Made by a program: the position numbers and the translations under genes | Source: a virus | Strand: one strand, 5' to 3' | Virus record (IMG/VR): IMGVR_UViG_3300017739_003884 | Location: 1 to 21,060 of that record | DNA length: 21,060 bases | In this document: positions 1 to 7,756 of the stretch, piece after piece | Numbering within the stretch: position 1 is the stretch's first letter | How the letters are laid out: each line of letters begins with the position of its first letter | The notes under the pieces: model-generated | Told to the model about the DNA's origin: nothing | The model's database searches: none | Seen by the model: the letters and a program-made list of their open reading frames with translations, nothing else

Positions 1-263
1 CTTCTGTAGGAGGAGAACAGGTTGTTGCTGCGGTAATGAACGCTATTGCAGGGAGTGGTACTTCTACCACAGTAGGACAAGGTACTTCAATTCATTCAAA
101 AGTAACTACTGCTTTACAAGGAGGAGGAGCCATTACACTTGTAGCGGGAGGTGGATATACTTCTGCCGAACGCACTATACACTGCCAGGTTACTGCTAGT
201 GCACTTGGATTTAACAATGATACTGGTGCTTTTAGGGTAATAGGTAAGTATTATAATCTGTAA
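1..263 (+). CDS. C-terminal fragment of an unidentified, probably structural phage protein
   Basis: The reading frame is open from the left edge (first full codon at base 3) to a TAA at 261-263, so this is the last ~86 residues of a longer gene and the internal ATG at 36 is not a convincing start. The visible peptide is rich in Gly, Ser, Thr and Ala, with a glycine cluster (QGGGAITLVAGGG) and a C-terminus ending in GKYYNL. That composition suits beta-rich virion proteins such as fibres or baseplate proteins. No family motif is recognisable. It is followed directly by a terminator, so it is the last gene of an upstream transcription unit. Its role is unknown; a structural function is inferred only from composition and from neighbouring head genes. 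Confidence 0.6.
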   Translation, partial: SVGGEQVVAAVMNAIAGSGTSTTVGQGTSIHSKVTTALQGGGAITLVAGGGYTSAERTIHCQVTASALGFNNDTGAFRVIGKYYNL

Positions 264-279
264 TAGTAAAAATTTTATA

Positions 280-300
280 AACTAGATTCACATCCTAGTT
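280..300 (+). other. Short inverted repeat before the terminator
   Basis: AACTAG (280-285) and CTAGTT (295-300) form a 6-bp stem with a 9-nt loop, just after the end of the first gene. It has no T-run, so it is not a terminator by itself. It may be an RNA-processing or stabilising hairpin, or chance in A+T-rich DNA. Confidence 0.3.
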
Positions 301-319
301 GATTTAAAACTAATTCGAG

Positions 320-352
320 AGATGTGGCCTCAATTTGGGGTCACATCTTTTT
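320..352 (+). terminator. Rho-independent terminator
   Basis: Bases 320-331 pair with 337-348 (12 bp, including G-T wobbles) around an AATTT loop, followed by a T-run at 348-352. It separates the truncated first gene from the oxidoreductase cluster. It also shows that an upstream in-frame ATG at 335 lies inside the hairpin and is not the oxidoreductase start. Confidence 0.8.
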
Positions 353-357
353 GTTCG

Positions 358-367
358 TATATTTAAA
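358..367 (+). promoter_or_regulatory. Promoter-like motif TATATTTAAA
   Basis: TATATTTAAA lies just after a terminator and 15 nt before the ATG at 383. It resembles the (T/A)ATATTTATA element seen before other genes in this window. A promoter role is inferred from recurrence and position. Confidence 0.4.
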
Positions 368-382
368 CGTTTAAACTTACAA

Positions 383-1918
383 ATGGAAAAAATAGTAATA
401 GTTGGAGCTGGTGTAGCAGGTGTTAATGCTGCAACAAAATTAGTAGATAATGGATATGATGGAAGTTGTATCACAATTATTGATATGGGTAATGACCCAT
501 ACAATCGTAAGCCAGAAGAAGTAATGACAGGGTTTATGGGTGCTGGTGGTTGGAGTGATGGTAAATTAACTTACCATACTGCTATTGGTGGTCATATGTC
601 TAAGTATTGTGGTGAAGAAAAAGCAATGGAATTATTTGATGAAGTAATTAATAATTTTAAACGTTTTCACCCTAAGCCAGAGGAAGTACAATGCTCTAAC
701 CCTGTAGCAGAACCCGATTTTATTAAACCATATTTTGGGCTACGTTTATTCCCAGTATGGCACGTAGGTACAGATTATTTACATGAAATAGGTAAAAATT
801 GGTATGATTACCTTTGTGATAAAGGTGTTAAATTTATTTGGAAAACTAAGGTTACATCAATTGATTTTGACACTCAACAATTACACACTGATAAAAGTAC
901 AGAAGATAATGATTGGATAGGATATGATAAACTCATTTTTGGTGTAGGTAAATCAGGCATTGACTTTGGTAAGAAATTAGCTGAACAATATACATTGCCA
1001 ACAGAATCAAAACCAGTACAAATTGGTGTTAGATTTGAAGCACCACAAAAACACTTCCAAAAACTTATTGATGTAAGTTATGATTTTAAATTGTATCGTA
1101 AATTTGAAGATGAAGGTGTATCACTTCGTTCATTCTGTACAAACAATAATGCAGCATATGTAGCACTTGAAGAAACTTATGGTGACTATAGTTACAACGG
1201 CCATGCTAAAAAAGGAGAAGAACATAGAAACAATATGACTAACTTTGGTATCTTGATGGAAGTTAAAGGTATTGATAAACCATTTGATTGGTCTCGTGAA
1301 TTAGTTTCTAAGGTAAATAGAATGAGTATTGTAAGTGGGGAAGGACGAGGTAGTAGAAAAGCCATAGGACGTTTCCAATCCAAATATAAAGCAGGCCTTT
1401 ACTACAGTCCCTCAGGTAAAGATAAAACACTTACATCTGAAGGTGATTGGGTTAAAGCCCACTATATTGGTAAATCAGAATTACAAGTGGTAAGGGATGC
1501 ATTTAAAGGGTATTTCCAATATATTGAAGATTTTATTGAGGATATGAAAAAAGTATTCCCAACACTTGGGGATGATTGGGGAATTTATGTACCTGAAGTT
1601 AAATACCTTTCCCCAGAACCCCTTGTAGACTATGATACATTAGCATTAGCTGATTATAACAATGTACACTTTGTAGGTGATGCTCTTAGTGCTCGAGGTA
1701 TTACAGTATCGGGGGCACAAGGAACATATGTTGCCGAATGGATTTTACAATGTTTAGAAGATAAAACATCATGGGAAAATGACCCTGAAGTAATAGAATT
1801 TTTAGAAATGCAAGACACTCCTGGAACATGGTCTGAAGAAGATGATGCAATTCATCTTGTAGGAGGATTAACTAATGATAAAGATAATAGTTTTATGAAA
1901 TTTGTAAATAAAAAATAA
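383..1918 (+). CDS. FAD-dependent oxidoreductase, COG2509-like
   Basis: A 511-residue protein starting MEKIVIVGAG. The N-terminal Rossmann motif GAGVAG (residues 8-13) binds the ADP part of FAD. At residues 53-63 lies GAGGWSDGKLT, matching the GAGxxSDGKL signature of the uncharacterised FAD-dependent dehydrogenases of COG2509. Near the C-terminus (~428-455) a VHFVGDALSARG...GAQGT segment resembles the second FAD-contacting motif of that group. Substrate and reaction are unknown. The start at 383 is chosen because the upstream ATG (335) lies inside a terminator and the Rossmann strand begins right after M1. No Shine-Dalgarno is visible. The stop overlaps the next ATG (TAATG), so it heads a coupled cluster. 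It lacks the GxWxWxIP motif of tryptophan halogenases. The FAD fold is sure; the physiological role is not. Confidence 0.8.
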   Translation: MEKIVIVGAGVAGVNAATKLVDNGYDGSCITIIDMGNDPYNRKPEEVMTGFMGAGGWSDGKLTYHTAIGGHMSKYCGEEKAMELFDEVINNFKRFHPKPEEVQCSNPVAEPDFIKPYFGLRLFPVWHVGTDYLHEIGKNWYDYLCDKGVKFIWKTKVTSIDFDTQQLHTDKSTEDNDWIGYDKLIFGVGKSGIDFGKKLAEQYTLPTESKPVQIGVRFEAPQKHFQKLIDVSYDFKLYRKFEDEGVSLRSFCTNNNAAYVALEETYGDYSYNGHAKKGEEHRNNMTNFGILMEVKGIDKPFDWSRELVSKVNRMSIVSGEGRGSRKAIGRFQSKYKAGLYYSPSGKDKTLTSEGDWVKAHYIGKSELQVVRDAFKGYFQYIEDFIEDMKKVFPTLGDDWGIYVPEVKYLSPEPLVDYDTLALADYNNVHFVGDALSARGITVSGAQGTYVAEWILQCLEDKTSWENDPEVIEFLEMQDTPGTWSEEDDAIHLVGGLTNDKDNSFMKFVNKK

Positions 1919-2175
1919 TGACTCAAGATAATAAGTGGCCAAAGCCAACAAGAATGAAAACACCTGATGGGACTATTTTACATCATTGGGATGGTAAATT
2001 ACATAATTGGGAAGGACCTGCTTTAGTACCTGAGGGTGTTTATCGACATAGGGAATATTATATTTATGGGATTTATCACACTGAAGAACAATGGAAAGAA
2101 GTTCGAAGAGACAGAAACGGAGTTCCATGGTATAAAAATCCAGCAATGCGTGAATCATCAAGACAAGGAGGATAA
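1918..2175 (+). CDS. Small hypothetical protein with LHxxxGPA-type motif
   Basis: An 85-residue hydrophilic protein rich in Trp, Tyr and His. The core reads DGKLHNWEGPALV, then a YRHREYYIYGIYHTEEQW segment. This looks like one unit of the short LHRxDGPA repeats found in many phage and bacterial proteins, where a Trp/Tyr-rich strand is followed by EGPA; the resemblance is by eye. It has no membrane segment or signal peptide. Its ATG overlaps the stop of the oxidoreductase gene by one base (TAATG) and its own stop overlaps the next ATG in the same way, so translation is probably coupled across all three. The function is unknown. Confidence 0.7.
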   Translation: MTQDNKWPKPTRMKTPDGTILHHWDGKLHNWEGPALVPEGVYRHREYYIYGIYHTEEQWKEVRRDRNGVPWYKNPAMRESSRQGG

Positions 2176-2693
2176 TGAAAATAGGACTTACAGGAACAAT
2201 GAGTGTAGGAAAAACTACACTAGTAAAGGAATTAAAAAAATTACCTATATTTAATGGGTATAAGTTTGCTACTGAACGTAGTAAATATCTTAATTCACTA
2301 GGTATTCCATTAAATCACGAAACAACTATTGAGGGTCAAACTATATTTTTAGCTGAACGTGTTACTGAGTTAATGCATGAAAATCTTATAACGGATAGAA
2401 CAATTATTGATGTAATGGCCTTTACTAATTGTGCTAAAAAAGTAAGTTATTTAGATGGAGATGCATTTAAAGAATATGTTAAACGTTTTATTAAACAATA
2501 TGATTTTATTTTTTATATTTCACCTGAAGGTATAGGAATAGAAAATAATGGAATACGAGAAACAAACGCTGAGTACAGAAAAGAAATTGATGAAGAAATT
2601 CAAAAATTGTTGTTTGAATGTCGTCCTATTTTCCATACTATTAAAGGATCAACTGAAGAACGTATTCAACAAATTTTAAAAACTATTAAATAA
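2175..2693 (+). CDS. P-loop NTPase/kinase, AAA_28 / NadR-kinase-like
   Basis: A 172-residue single-domain protein. The Walker A loop GTMSVGKTT is at residues 7-15, directly after the first beta strand. Later features fit the AAA_28/NadR C-terminal kinase group: an ITDRTIIDVMAFT segment (Walker-B-like strand and DR), then FYISPEGIGIENNGIRETNAEYR, corresponding to the lid with its invariant Gly-x-Arg. Members phosphorylate nucleosides such as nicotinamide riboside or are uncharacterised ATPases, so a nucleotide- or NAD-salvage role is plausible but not shown. Its start has one of the few good Shine-Dalgarno matches here: AAGGAGG at 2165-2171, inside the end of the preceding gene, with TAATG coupling. 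Length matches the kinase domain alone, without the NadR adenylyltransferase domain. Confidence 0.75.
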   Translation: MKIGLTGTMSVGKTTLVKELKKLPIFNGYKFATERSKYLNSLGIPLNHETTIEGQTIFLAERVTELMHENLITDRTIIDVMAFTNCAKKVSYLDGDAFKEYVKRFIKQYDFIFYISPEGIGIENNGIRETNAEYRKEIDEEIQKLLFECRPIFHTIKGSTEERIQQILKTIK

Positions 2694-2694
2694 T

Positions 2695-2703
2695 AATATT
2701 TAT
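2695..2703 (+). promoter_or_regulatory. AATATTTAT motif upstream of the small membrane protein gene
   Basis: AATATTTAT ends 4 nt before the ATG at 2708, in the only gap of this cluster. It matches the recurrent motif before several other genes. If it is a promoter, the transcript would be almost leaderless. Confidence 0.4.
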
Positions 2704-2707
2704 CGCC

Positions 2708-3001
2708 ATGAAATTATGGAAATACATTTTGGGAGCTATTGCTTTTATAGGAGGATTATTAGCTGTTAATTCTTCTAAAGAAAAAAAATCAATTAAAAAA
2801 AAGGTTGAAGCTAATAAAAAAGAAATTAAAACAGTTAAGGCTAAAGCCAAAAAAGTAGAAGCTAAAAAAGCAGAAACTAAAAAAGCTATTAAAAATCAAG
2901 ATAAAAAAATAGCAAAAACTAAGGCTAAAGTTAAATCAACTAGCAGTGCTAAAAAAACTACTAGTGATTTTAAGAAAAAATACAAAACTAAGAAAAAATG
3001 A
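2708..3001 (+). CDS. Small membrane-anchored lysine-rich protein
   Basis: A 97-residue protein. Residues ~4-20 (WKYILGAIAFIGGLLAV) form one hydrophobic N-terminal membrane segment or uncleaved signal anchor. The rest is a very lysine-rich, Ala/Glu-containing helix (KKVEAKKAETKKA) resembling histone-H1-like tails or a coiled coil. The basic tail would be on one side of the inner membrane. The stop overlaps the next ATG (ATGA at 2998-3001), so it is coupled to the exported protein that follows. An N-terminal anchor plus long helix is the topology of inner-membrane spanins, but the high Lys content is unusual and other roles (DNA or membrane binding) are possible. No family was recognised. Confidence 0.6.
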   Translation: MKLWKYILGAIAFIGGLLAVNSSKEKKSIKKKVEANKKEIKTVKAKAKKVEAKKAETKKAIKNQDKKIAKTKAKVKSTSSAKKTTSDFKKKYKTKKK

Positions 3002-3366
3002 AACATATACTAACTACACTATTATTATGTGTATCTAGTTTATGTTTTTCACAAGATACTCTTCAAATTCCTGCTATAGAACTTGAAGAATTTTTTTTAG
3101 CTTTAGATACTTTAGAAACACAAGATTCTATTAAAACTATTCTAATTGAACAATTAGAAAAACAAATAGAATTTCATTTAGAGTTAAATGACCATAATGA
3201 AAATCTTTTTTTATATAAAGATCAAGAAATAGAATTATTAAATAATCAAATAGATTTACACCTGGAACATTTAAATCAAGTAGATAAATGGTATAAAAAA
3301 CCTTGGGTGGGGGTAGTGGGAACACTTTTATTACTACATGCAGTGGATTATACACTTCCTCAATGA
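2998..3366 (+). CDS. Exported coiled-coil protein with C-terminal TM segment; possible unimolecular-spanin-like protein
   Basis: A 122-residue protein. Residues 1-19 form a signal peptide (MKHILTTLLLCVSSLCFSQ) whose FSQ end is typical of Bacteroidetes secreted proteins. Residues ~25-95 are predicted helical and heptad-like, rich in Leu and Glu (for example IEQLEKQIEFHLEL and IELLNNQIDLHLEHL). Residues ~101-118 (WVGVVGTLLLLHAVDYTL) are a C-terminal membrane segment. An exported N-terminus, periplasmic coiled coil and C-terminal TM is the topology of unimolecular spanins, which fuse the two membranes during lysis. No standard lipobox is seen, which weakens that idea. The gene is coupled to both neighbours by ATGA overlaps and sits right before the terminase. 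Confidence 0.6.
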   Translation: MKHILTTLLLCVSSLCFSQDTLQIPAIELEEFFLALDTLETQDSIKTILIEQLEKQIEFHLELNDHNENLFLYKDQEIELLNNQIDLHLEHLNQVDKWYKKPWVGVVGTLLLLHAVDYTLPQ

Positions 3367-4934
3367 GTGATTTAAAAAAAGTAATAAGGCAAGAATACAT
3401 AAAGTGCGCCCAAGACCCAGTGCATTTCATGAAAAAATATTGTATGATTCAACACCCACAGAGAGGTAGAATCCATTTTCATCTATACCCCTTTCAGGAA
3501 AAAGTCTTACGATTAGTTCAGGATAATCCTTATTCAATTATACTAAAATCTCGTCAGTTAGGTATTTCAACTTTATCTGCTGGATATTCTTTATGGTTAA
3601 TGACTTTTCATAAAGATAAAAATATTCTTTGTATAGCTACAAAGCAGGAAACTGCTAAAAATATGGTTACAAAGGTTAAATTTATGTACGAAAATTTACC
3701 TTCATGGCTTAAAGTAGATTATGAAGAAAATAACAAGCTAACCCTTAGATTAGCTAACGGTTCTCAAATTAAAGCCACTTCAGCATCAAGTGATGCTGGT
3801 AGATCAGAAGCCGTTTCTCTTCTATTAATTGATGAGGCGGCATTTATTGAAAATATTGGTGAAATATGGGCTTCGGCTCAACAAACACTTGCTACTGGTG
3901 GTGGGTGTATAGCATTATCTACTCCTTATGGAACTGGTAATTGGTTTCATCAAACTTGGACAAGAGCGGAGGCTAGTGAAAATGATTTTTTACCTATTAA
4001 ATTACCCTGGTATGTTCATCCTGAAAGAGACCAAGATTGGAGAGATAGACAAGATGAATTGCTAGGAGATCCTAGAATGGCCTCCCAGGAGTGTGACTGT
4101 GATTTTAGTACATCAGGAGATATTGTATTTTATCCTGAATATTTAGAATTTATAGAAAAATCTACTATTCGTGACCCCTTAGAAAAAAGGGGTGCAGATC
4201 AAAATTTATGGATTTGGGAACCTGCGGATTATACAAGACAATACCTAATATCGGCTGATGTAGCTAGGGGTGATGGTAAAGATTATTCGGCATTTCACAT
4301 TTTTGATGTTGAAAATGCTACACAAGTAGGCGAATATAAAGGACAGGTATCAACTAAAGATTTTGGAAATATACTTACGGCAATTTCAACAGAATATAAT
4401 AATGCATTATTAGTAGTTGAAAATGCTAATATTGGGTGGAGTACAATTCAAACTATAATTGAACGTAATTATCCTAACTTATACTATTCACCTAAATCGG
4501 ATACAGTTAATATAGATTCATATTTACAAAATTATGAAAATAATTCTAGTATGACTGCGGGATTTACTATGTCAACTAGAACCCGTCCTATGGTTATTGG
4601 TAAATTTCAAGAATATGTAGGTGATAAAGGAGTTACAATTCAATCAAAGCGTTTACTAGAAGAAATGAAGACTTTTATTTGGAAATATGGTAGGGCTGAA
4701 GCTCAAATAGGTTATAATGATGATTTAGTAATGAGTTTTGGTATTGGGTTATATGTAAGGGATACTGCACTTAAATTTAGACAACATGGGGTAGACATAA
4801 CTAAGGCTGCTTTAGGTTCATTTCATAAATCAACAACTAATTACCAAGGAGCTTATTTTTCAACAGGACAAGACAACCCATATCATATGGATGATGGGAA
4901 GGGAGGAACTGAAGATTTTAGCTGGCTCCTGTAA
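3363..4934 (+). CDS. gp17: Terminase large subunit (T4 gp17-like packaging ATPase/nuclease)
   Basis: A 523-residue DNA-packaging motor. The N-terminal ATPase has a variant Walker A, KSRQLGIST (residues 62-70), with the lysine at the front as in several terminases and not in the classical GKT position. Walker B is LLLIDEAAF with D157/E158, and a coupling motif ALSTPYGTGNW lies at ~184-194. The C-terminal RNase-H-fold nuclease has three acidic clusters: DVARGDGKDYS (D299), VVENANIG (E353) and NDDLVMS (D453/D454). It cuts concatemeric DNA and pumps it through the portal. The start at 3363 is chosen over an in-frame ATG at 3303 because it gives the common ATGA overlap with the preceding gene and avoids a 60-nt overlap. 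The portal follows immediately. Confidence 0.95.
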   Translation: MSDLKKVIRQEYIKCAQDPVHFMKKYCMIQHPQRGRIHFHLYPFQEKVLRLVQDNPYSIILKSRQLGISTLSAGYSLWLMTFHKDKNILCIATKQETAKNMVTKVKFMYENLPSWLKVDYEENNKLTLRLANGSQIKATSASSDAGRSEAVSLLLIDEAAFIENIGEIWASAQQTLATGGGCIALSTPYGTGNWFHQTWTRAEASENDFLPIKLPWYVHPERDQDWRDRQDELLGDPRMASQECDCDFSTSGDIVFYPEYLEFIEKSTIRDPLEKRGADQNLWIWEPADYTRQYLISADVARGDGKDYSAFHIFDVENATQVGEYKGQVSTKDFGNILTAISTEYNNALLVVENANIGWSTIQTIIERNYPNLYYSPKSDTVNIDSYLQNYENNSSMTAGFTMSTRTRPMVIGKFQEYVGDKGVTIQSKRLLEEMKTFIWKYGRAEAQIGYNDDLVMSFGIGLYVRDTALKFRQHGVDITKAALGSFHKSTTNYQGAYFSTGQDNPYHMDDGKGGTEDFSWLL

Positions 4935-4941
4935 TATTTAT
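4933..4941 (+). promoter_or_regulatory. AATATTTAT motif upstream of portal gene
   Basis: AATATTTAT overlaps the terminase stop and lies 17 nt before the portal ATG. A 12-bp A/T palindrome (4945-4956) lies between them. It is one of the recurrent motif copies; a promoter role is inferred. Confidence 0.4.
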
Positions 4942-4958
4942 TCATATATTAATATACT

Positions 4959-6866
4959 ATGGCTGATACAAGCGTATTTACAAGATTAAAAAGATTATTT
5001 TCTACAGACGTATTAATTCGTAACGTAGGAGGGGACAAACTAAAAGTATTAGATTTTAGCAATTACCAACAAACAGGTCAAGTTGAAACTAATTCAATGG
5101 TTGATAGATATAACCGTTTATATACTACAAACCAAGCTCCTATTTATAATCCTGCTTTAAATTATCAAACTTTAAGAACACAATTATATTCTGATTATGA
5201 AGCAATGGATACTGATGCTATTATTGCTTCTGCTTTAGACATTATATGCGATGAATCCACCCTTAAAAATGCTATGGGTGAGGTAATACAGATAAAATCA
5301 TCTGATGAAACCTTACAGAAGATTTTATATAATCTTTTTTACGATGTCTTAAATATAGAATTTAACTTATGGATGTGGGTCCGCCAGATGTGCAAGTATG
5401 GTGACTTTTTCTTAAAACTTGAAATTGCTGACAAATTTGGTGTTTATAATGTAATCCCTTATACAGCATATAATATTATAAGAGAAGAAAAAATAAGTGA
5501 ATCTAATAATAGTCAAGTAGAAGTTAAATTTAAATTTGACCCCGATGGGTTAAGTGGTGGGGGTGAGTATGGTGGTTATTTTGGGGGCTTACAAAGTTCA
5601 ACAGGTAATACTAATTCAAGAGCAATTTATTTTGATAATTATGAAATTGCTCATTTTAGACTCCTTTCGGATGTAAATTATCTCCCATATGGTAGAAGTT
5701 ATATAGAACCAGCACGTAAATTATTTAAACAATATGTGTTGATGGAAGATGCAATGTTAGTACATAGAATCGTACGTGCACCTGAAAAACGTATTTTTTA
5801 TATAAATGTGGGTGCTATCCCACCTGCCGAGGTAGAAAACTTTATGCAGAAGACTATCTCAAAGATGAAACGTACTCCATATGTAGATCAACAAACCGGA
5901 GATTATAATTTAAAATATAACATGCAAAACATGTTAGAAGATTTTTACATTCCCTTAAGAGGTAATGATGCATCTACTAAAATAGAAACCACACCCGGAC
6001 TACAATATGATGGTATTACTGATATAGAATACTTAAGAGATAAGCTATTTGCAGCTCTTAAAGTACCTAAAGCATTTTTAGGCTATGCCGAAGATGTTGA
6101 AGGTAAAGCTACATTAGCCTCTATGGATATTAGATTTGCCCGTACTGTAGAACGTATCCAACGAATCATTCTTTCGGAATTGTATAAAATTGCAGTTGTC
6201 CATCTTTACACTCAGGGATATGATGGTGATGACTTAGTTAACTTTGAACTTAATCTAACTACTCCTTCAATCATTTATGACCAAGAAAAGGTAATATTAA
6301 TGAAAGAAAAAATGGAATTAGCAACCCAAATGGTTGATTCTAAATTATTCCCCTCTGACTTTATATATGATAATTTATTCCATTTAAGTGAAGATGAATA
6401 TGCTGAATTTAGAGATTTAGTTAGAGAAGATTCTAAACGTACTTTCCGCAATGTCCAAATTGAAACAGAAGGAAACGATCCATTAGAAACAGGTGAATCA
6501 TATGGTACCCCACATGATTTAGCTTCGCTATACGGCAAAGGTAGATACTATGACGAACCAGATAATGTACCTGCAGGATATAATGAAAAGGAATTAGGTC
6601 GACCTGAGGAAAAAGTTTCTAATATTGATACTCAAGATGGTAATTTTGGTAAGGATAGATTAGGAACAAAGAGGATGAAAGATACTGATAAAAATGATTC
6701 TGATTCAATAAAACCTACATATAAAGGAGGTTCTCCATTAGCTTTAGAAGCAAAAACTGCTTATTTACAAAATAAAGATATGCTTAAGAAAATTCCTGTT
6801 AATCGTAAACAATTAGTATTTGAACAAGAAGGATCGCTATTAGATGAAAATAATTTAAAGGAGTAA
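4959..6866 (+). CDS. gp20: Portal vertex protein (T4 gp20-like)
   Basis: A 635-residue protein that forms the dodecameric portal ring at the head vertex, through which the terminase packages DNA. The N-terminal and central parts carry gp20-family features: LYSDYEAMDTDAIIASALDI, a WMWVRQMCKYGDFFLKLEI segment, YGRSYIEPARKLFKQYVLMEDAMLVHRI and the APEKRIFYINVG strand, followed by the conserved KVPKAFLGY region. It is longer than T4 gp20 (about 520 residues). The extra length is mostly a hydrophilic C-terminal tail (~500-635) rich in Asp, Gly and Lys, probably disordered. The gene sits directly after the terminase, whereas T4 has sheath and tube genes between. No Shine-Dalgarno is visible. Confidence 0.93.
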   Translation: MADTSVFTRLKRLFSTDVLIRNVGGDKLKVLDFSNYQQTGQVETNSMVDRYNRLYTTNQAPIYNPALNYQTLRTQLYSDYEAMDTDAIIASALDIICDESTLKNAMGEVIQIKSSDETLQKILYNLFYDVLNIEFNLWMWVRQMCKYGDFFLKLEIADKFGVYNVIPYTAYNIIREEKISESNNSQVEVKFKFDPDGLSGGGEYGGYFGGLQSSTGNTNSRAIYFDNYEIAHFRLLSDVNYLPYGRSYIEPARKLFKQYVLMEDAMLVHRIVRAPEKRIFYINVGAIPPAEVENFMQKTISKMKRTPYVDQQTGDYNLKYNMQNMLEDFYIPLRGNDASTKIETTPGLQYDGITDIEYLRDKLFAALKVPKAFLGYAEDVEGKATLASMDIRFARTVERIQRIILSELYKIAVVHLYTQGYDGDDLVNFELNLTTPSIIYDQEKVILMKEKMELATQMVDSKLFPSDFIYDNLFHLSEDEYAEFRDLVREDSKRTFRNVQIETEGNDPLETGESYGTPHDLASLYGKGRYYDEPDNVPAGYNEKELGRPEEKVSNIDTQDGNFGKDRLGTKRMKDTDKNDSDSIKPTYKGGSPLALEAKTAYLQNKDMLKKIPVNRKQLVFEQEGSLLDENNLKE

Positions 6867-6875
6867 AAATCTTTA

Positions 6876-6885
6876 TATATTTATA
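6876..6885 (+). promoter_or_regulatory. TATATTTATA motif
   Basis: TATATTTATA lies in the 32-nt gap after the portal gene, 13 nt before the ATG at 6899. It matches the recurrent element. The portal stop region contains AAGGAG (6858-6863), but this is too far from the next start to act as its ribosome site. Confidence 0.45.
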
Positions 6886-6898
6886 AAAAAGCCTATCA

Positions 6899-7756
6899 AT
6901 GAGAATCAAACATTCTAAGTATAAAAATACAGGCCTTTTATTTGAGCTTTTAGTGAGACAAATAACTGCTGACACCTTATCTGGTGGTGAGTCTCCTTCC
7001 CTTAATATTTTAAAAAAATCATTTGCTAAAACTGAATTAGGAAAAGAGTATAAACTCTATGAATCATTATTTAAAAATAAAAATTTAAGTGAGGGCAAAG
7101 CAGATATTACTTTAAATACTGTATTAGAAGCAACTCGTAAATTAAATAGAAGTGCTTTAAGAAGAGAAAAATATAATTTAATTAATGAAATTCGTAAACA
7201 TTATAACTTAGAAGAATTTTTTAGACATCAAGTTCCTAATTATAAAGGATATGCTGCTTTTTATAAATTAATTGAAATATTTAATTCAGATAAATTATCT
7301 GAAACTGATGAAATTATAAGTAATAAAATAACTATATTAGAATGTTTAACTGAACGTCCTGTTAATCAAAAGAAAGTAAAACAAGATTTAGTTGAAGAAT
7401 TTAGTAAATATGATAAGGATTTAAGAATTCTTACTTATAAAGTAATGCTTGAAAAATTTAATGGCAAGTATGCAAATTTAAATAAAGGACAAAAAGAAGT
7501 CCTTAAAGAGTTTATGAACTCTATTGATAATACTCCTCGTTTAAAAGAAATTTATAATACTAAAATTATTGAAGTAAAAAAAGTATTAAATTTACAAATT
7601 AAAAAAGTAAAGGACGAAACTACTAAAATTAAGTTATTGGAGGTAATTAAATTACTTAAAGAAATAGATAAAGGTTCTCGTATTAATAATGATGATTTAA
7701 TTAATCTTCTTCAATATTATCAATTAACTGAAGAATTATCTAAAGTGATTAAATAA
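6899..7756 (+). CDS. Conserved phage protein of unknown function between portal and protease
   Basis: A 285-residue, Lys/Leu/Glu/Asn-rich, mostly helical protein. It opens with RIKHSKYKNTGLLFELLVRQITADTL, a strongly patterned start suggestive of a conserved N-terminal domain. The rest is amphipathic helix without Cys-rich, membrane or catalytic motifs. It lies between the portal and protease genes, the slot occupied in T4 by small prohead-core genes (67, 68). A role in head assembly is therefore plausible but rests on position only. Its TAA overlaps the next ATG by one base, so the two are coupled. Not recognised as a named family. Confidence 0.7.
   Translation: MRIKHSKYKNTGLLFELLVRQITADTLSGGESPSLNILKKSFAKTELGKEYKLYESLFKNKNLSEGKADITLNTVLEATRKLNRSALRREKYNLINEIRKHYNLEEFFRHQVPNYKGYAAFYKLIEIFNSDKLSETDEIISNKITILECLTERPVNQKKVKQDLVEEFSKYDKDLRILTYKVMLEKFNGKYANLNKGQKEVLKEFMNSIDNTPRLKEIYNTKIIEVKKVLNLQIKKVKDETTKIKLLEVIKLLKEIDKGSRINNDDLINLLQYYQLTEELSKVIK

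Noticed and set aside
335-382. Upstream in-frame ATG for the FAD oxidoreductase
   Set aside because: The ATG lies inside the terminator hairpin; the Rossmann strand begins directly after the ATG at 383.
383-1918. Tryptophan halogenase identity, as found in some marine phages
   Set aside because: The GxWxWxIP halogenase motif is absent; the SDGKL signature points to the COG2509 type.
3303-3362. Upstream in-frame ATG for the terminase
   Set aside because: It would overlap the preceding gene's membrane segment by 60 nt; the ATG at 3363 gives the ATGA overlap common in this cluster.
4945-4956. 12-bp A/T palindrome TATATTAATATA before the portal gene
   Set aside because: Such palindromes are expected by chance in A+T-rich gaps and it has no second copy.
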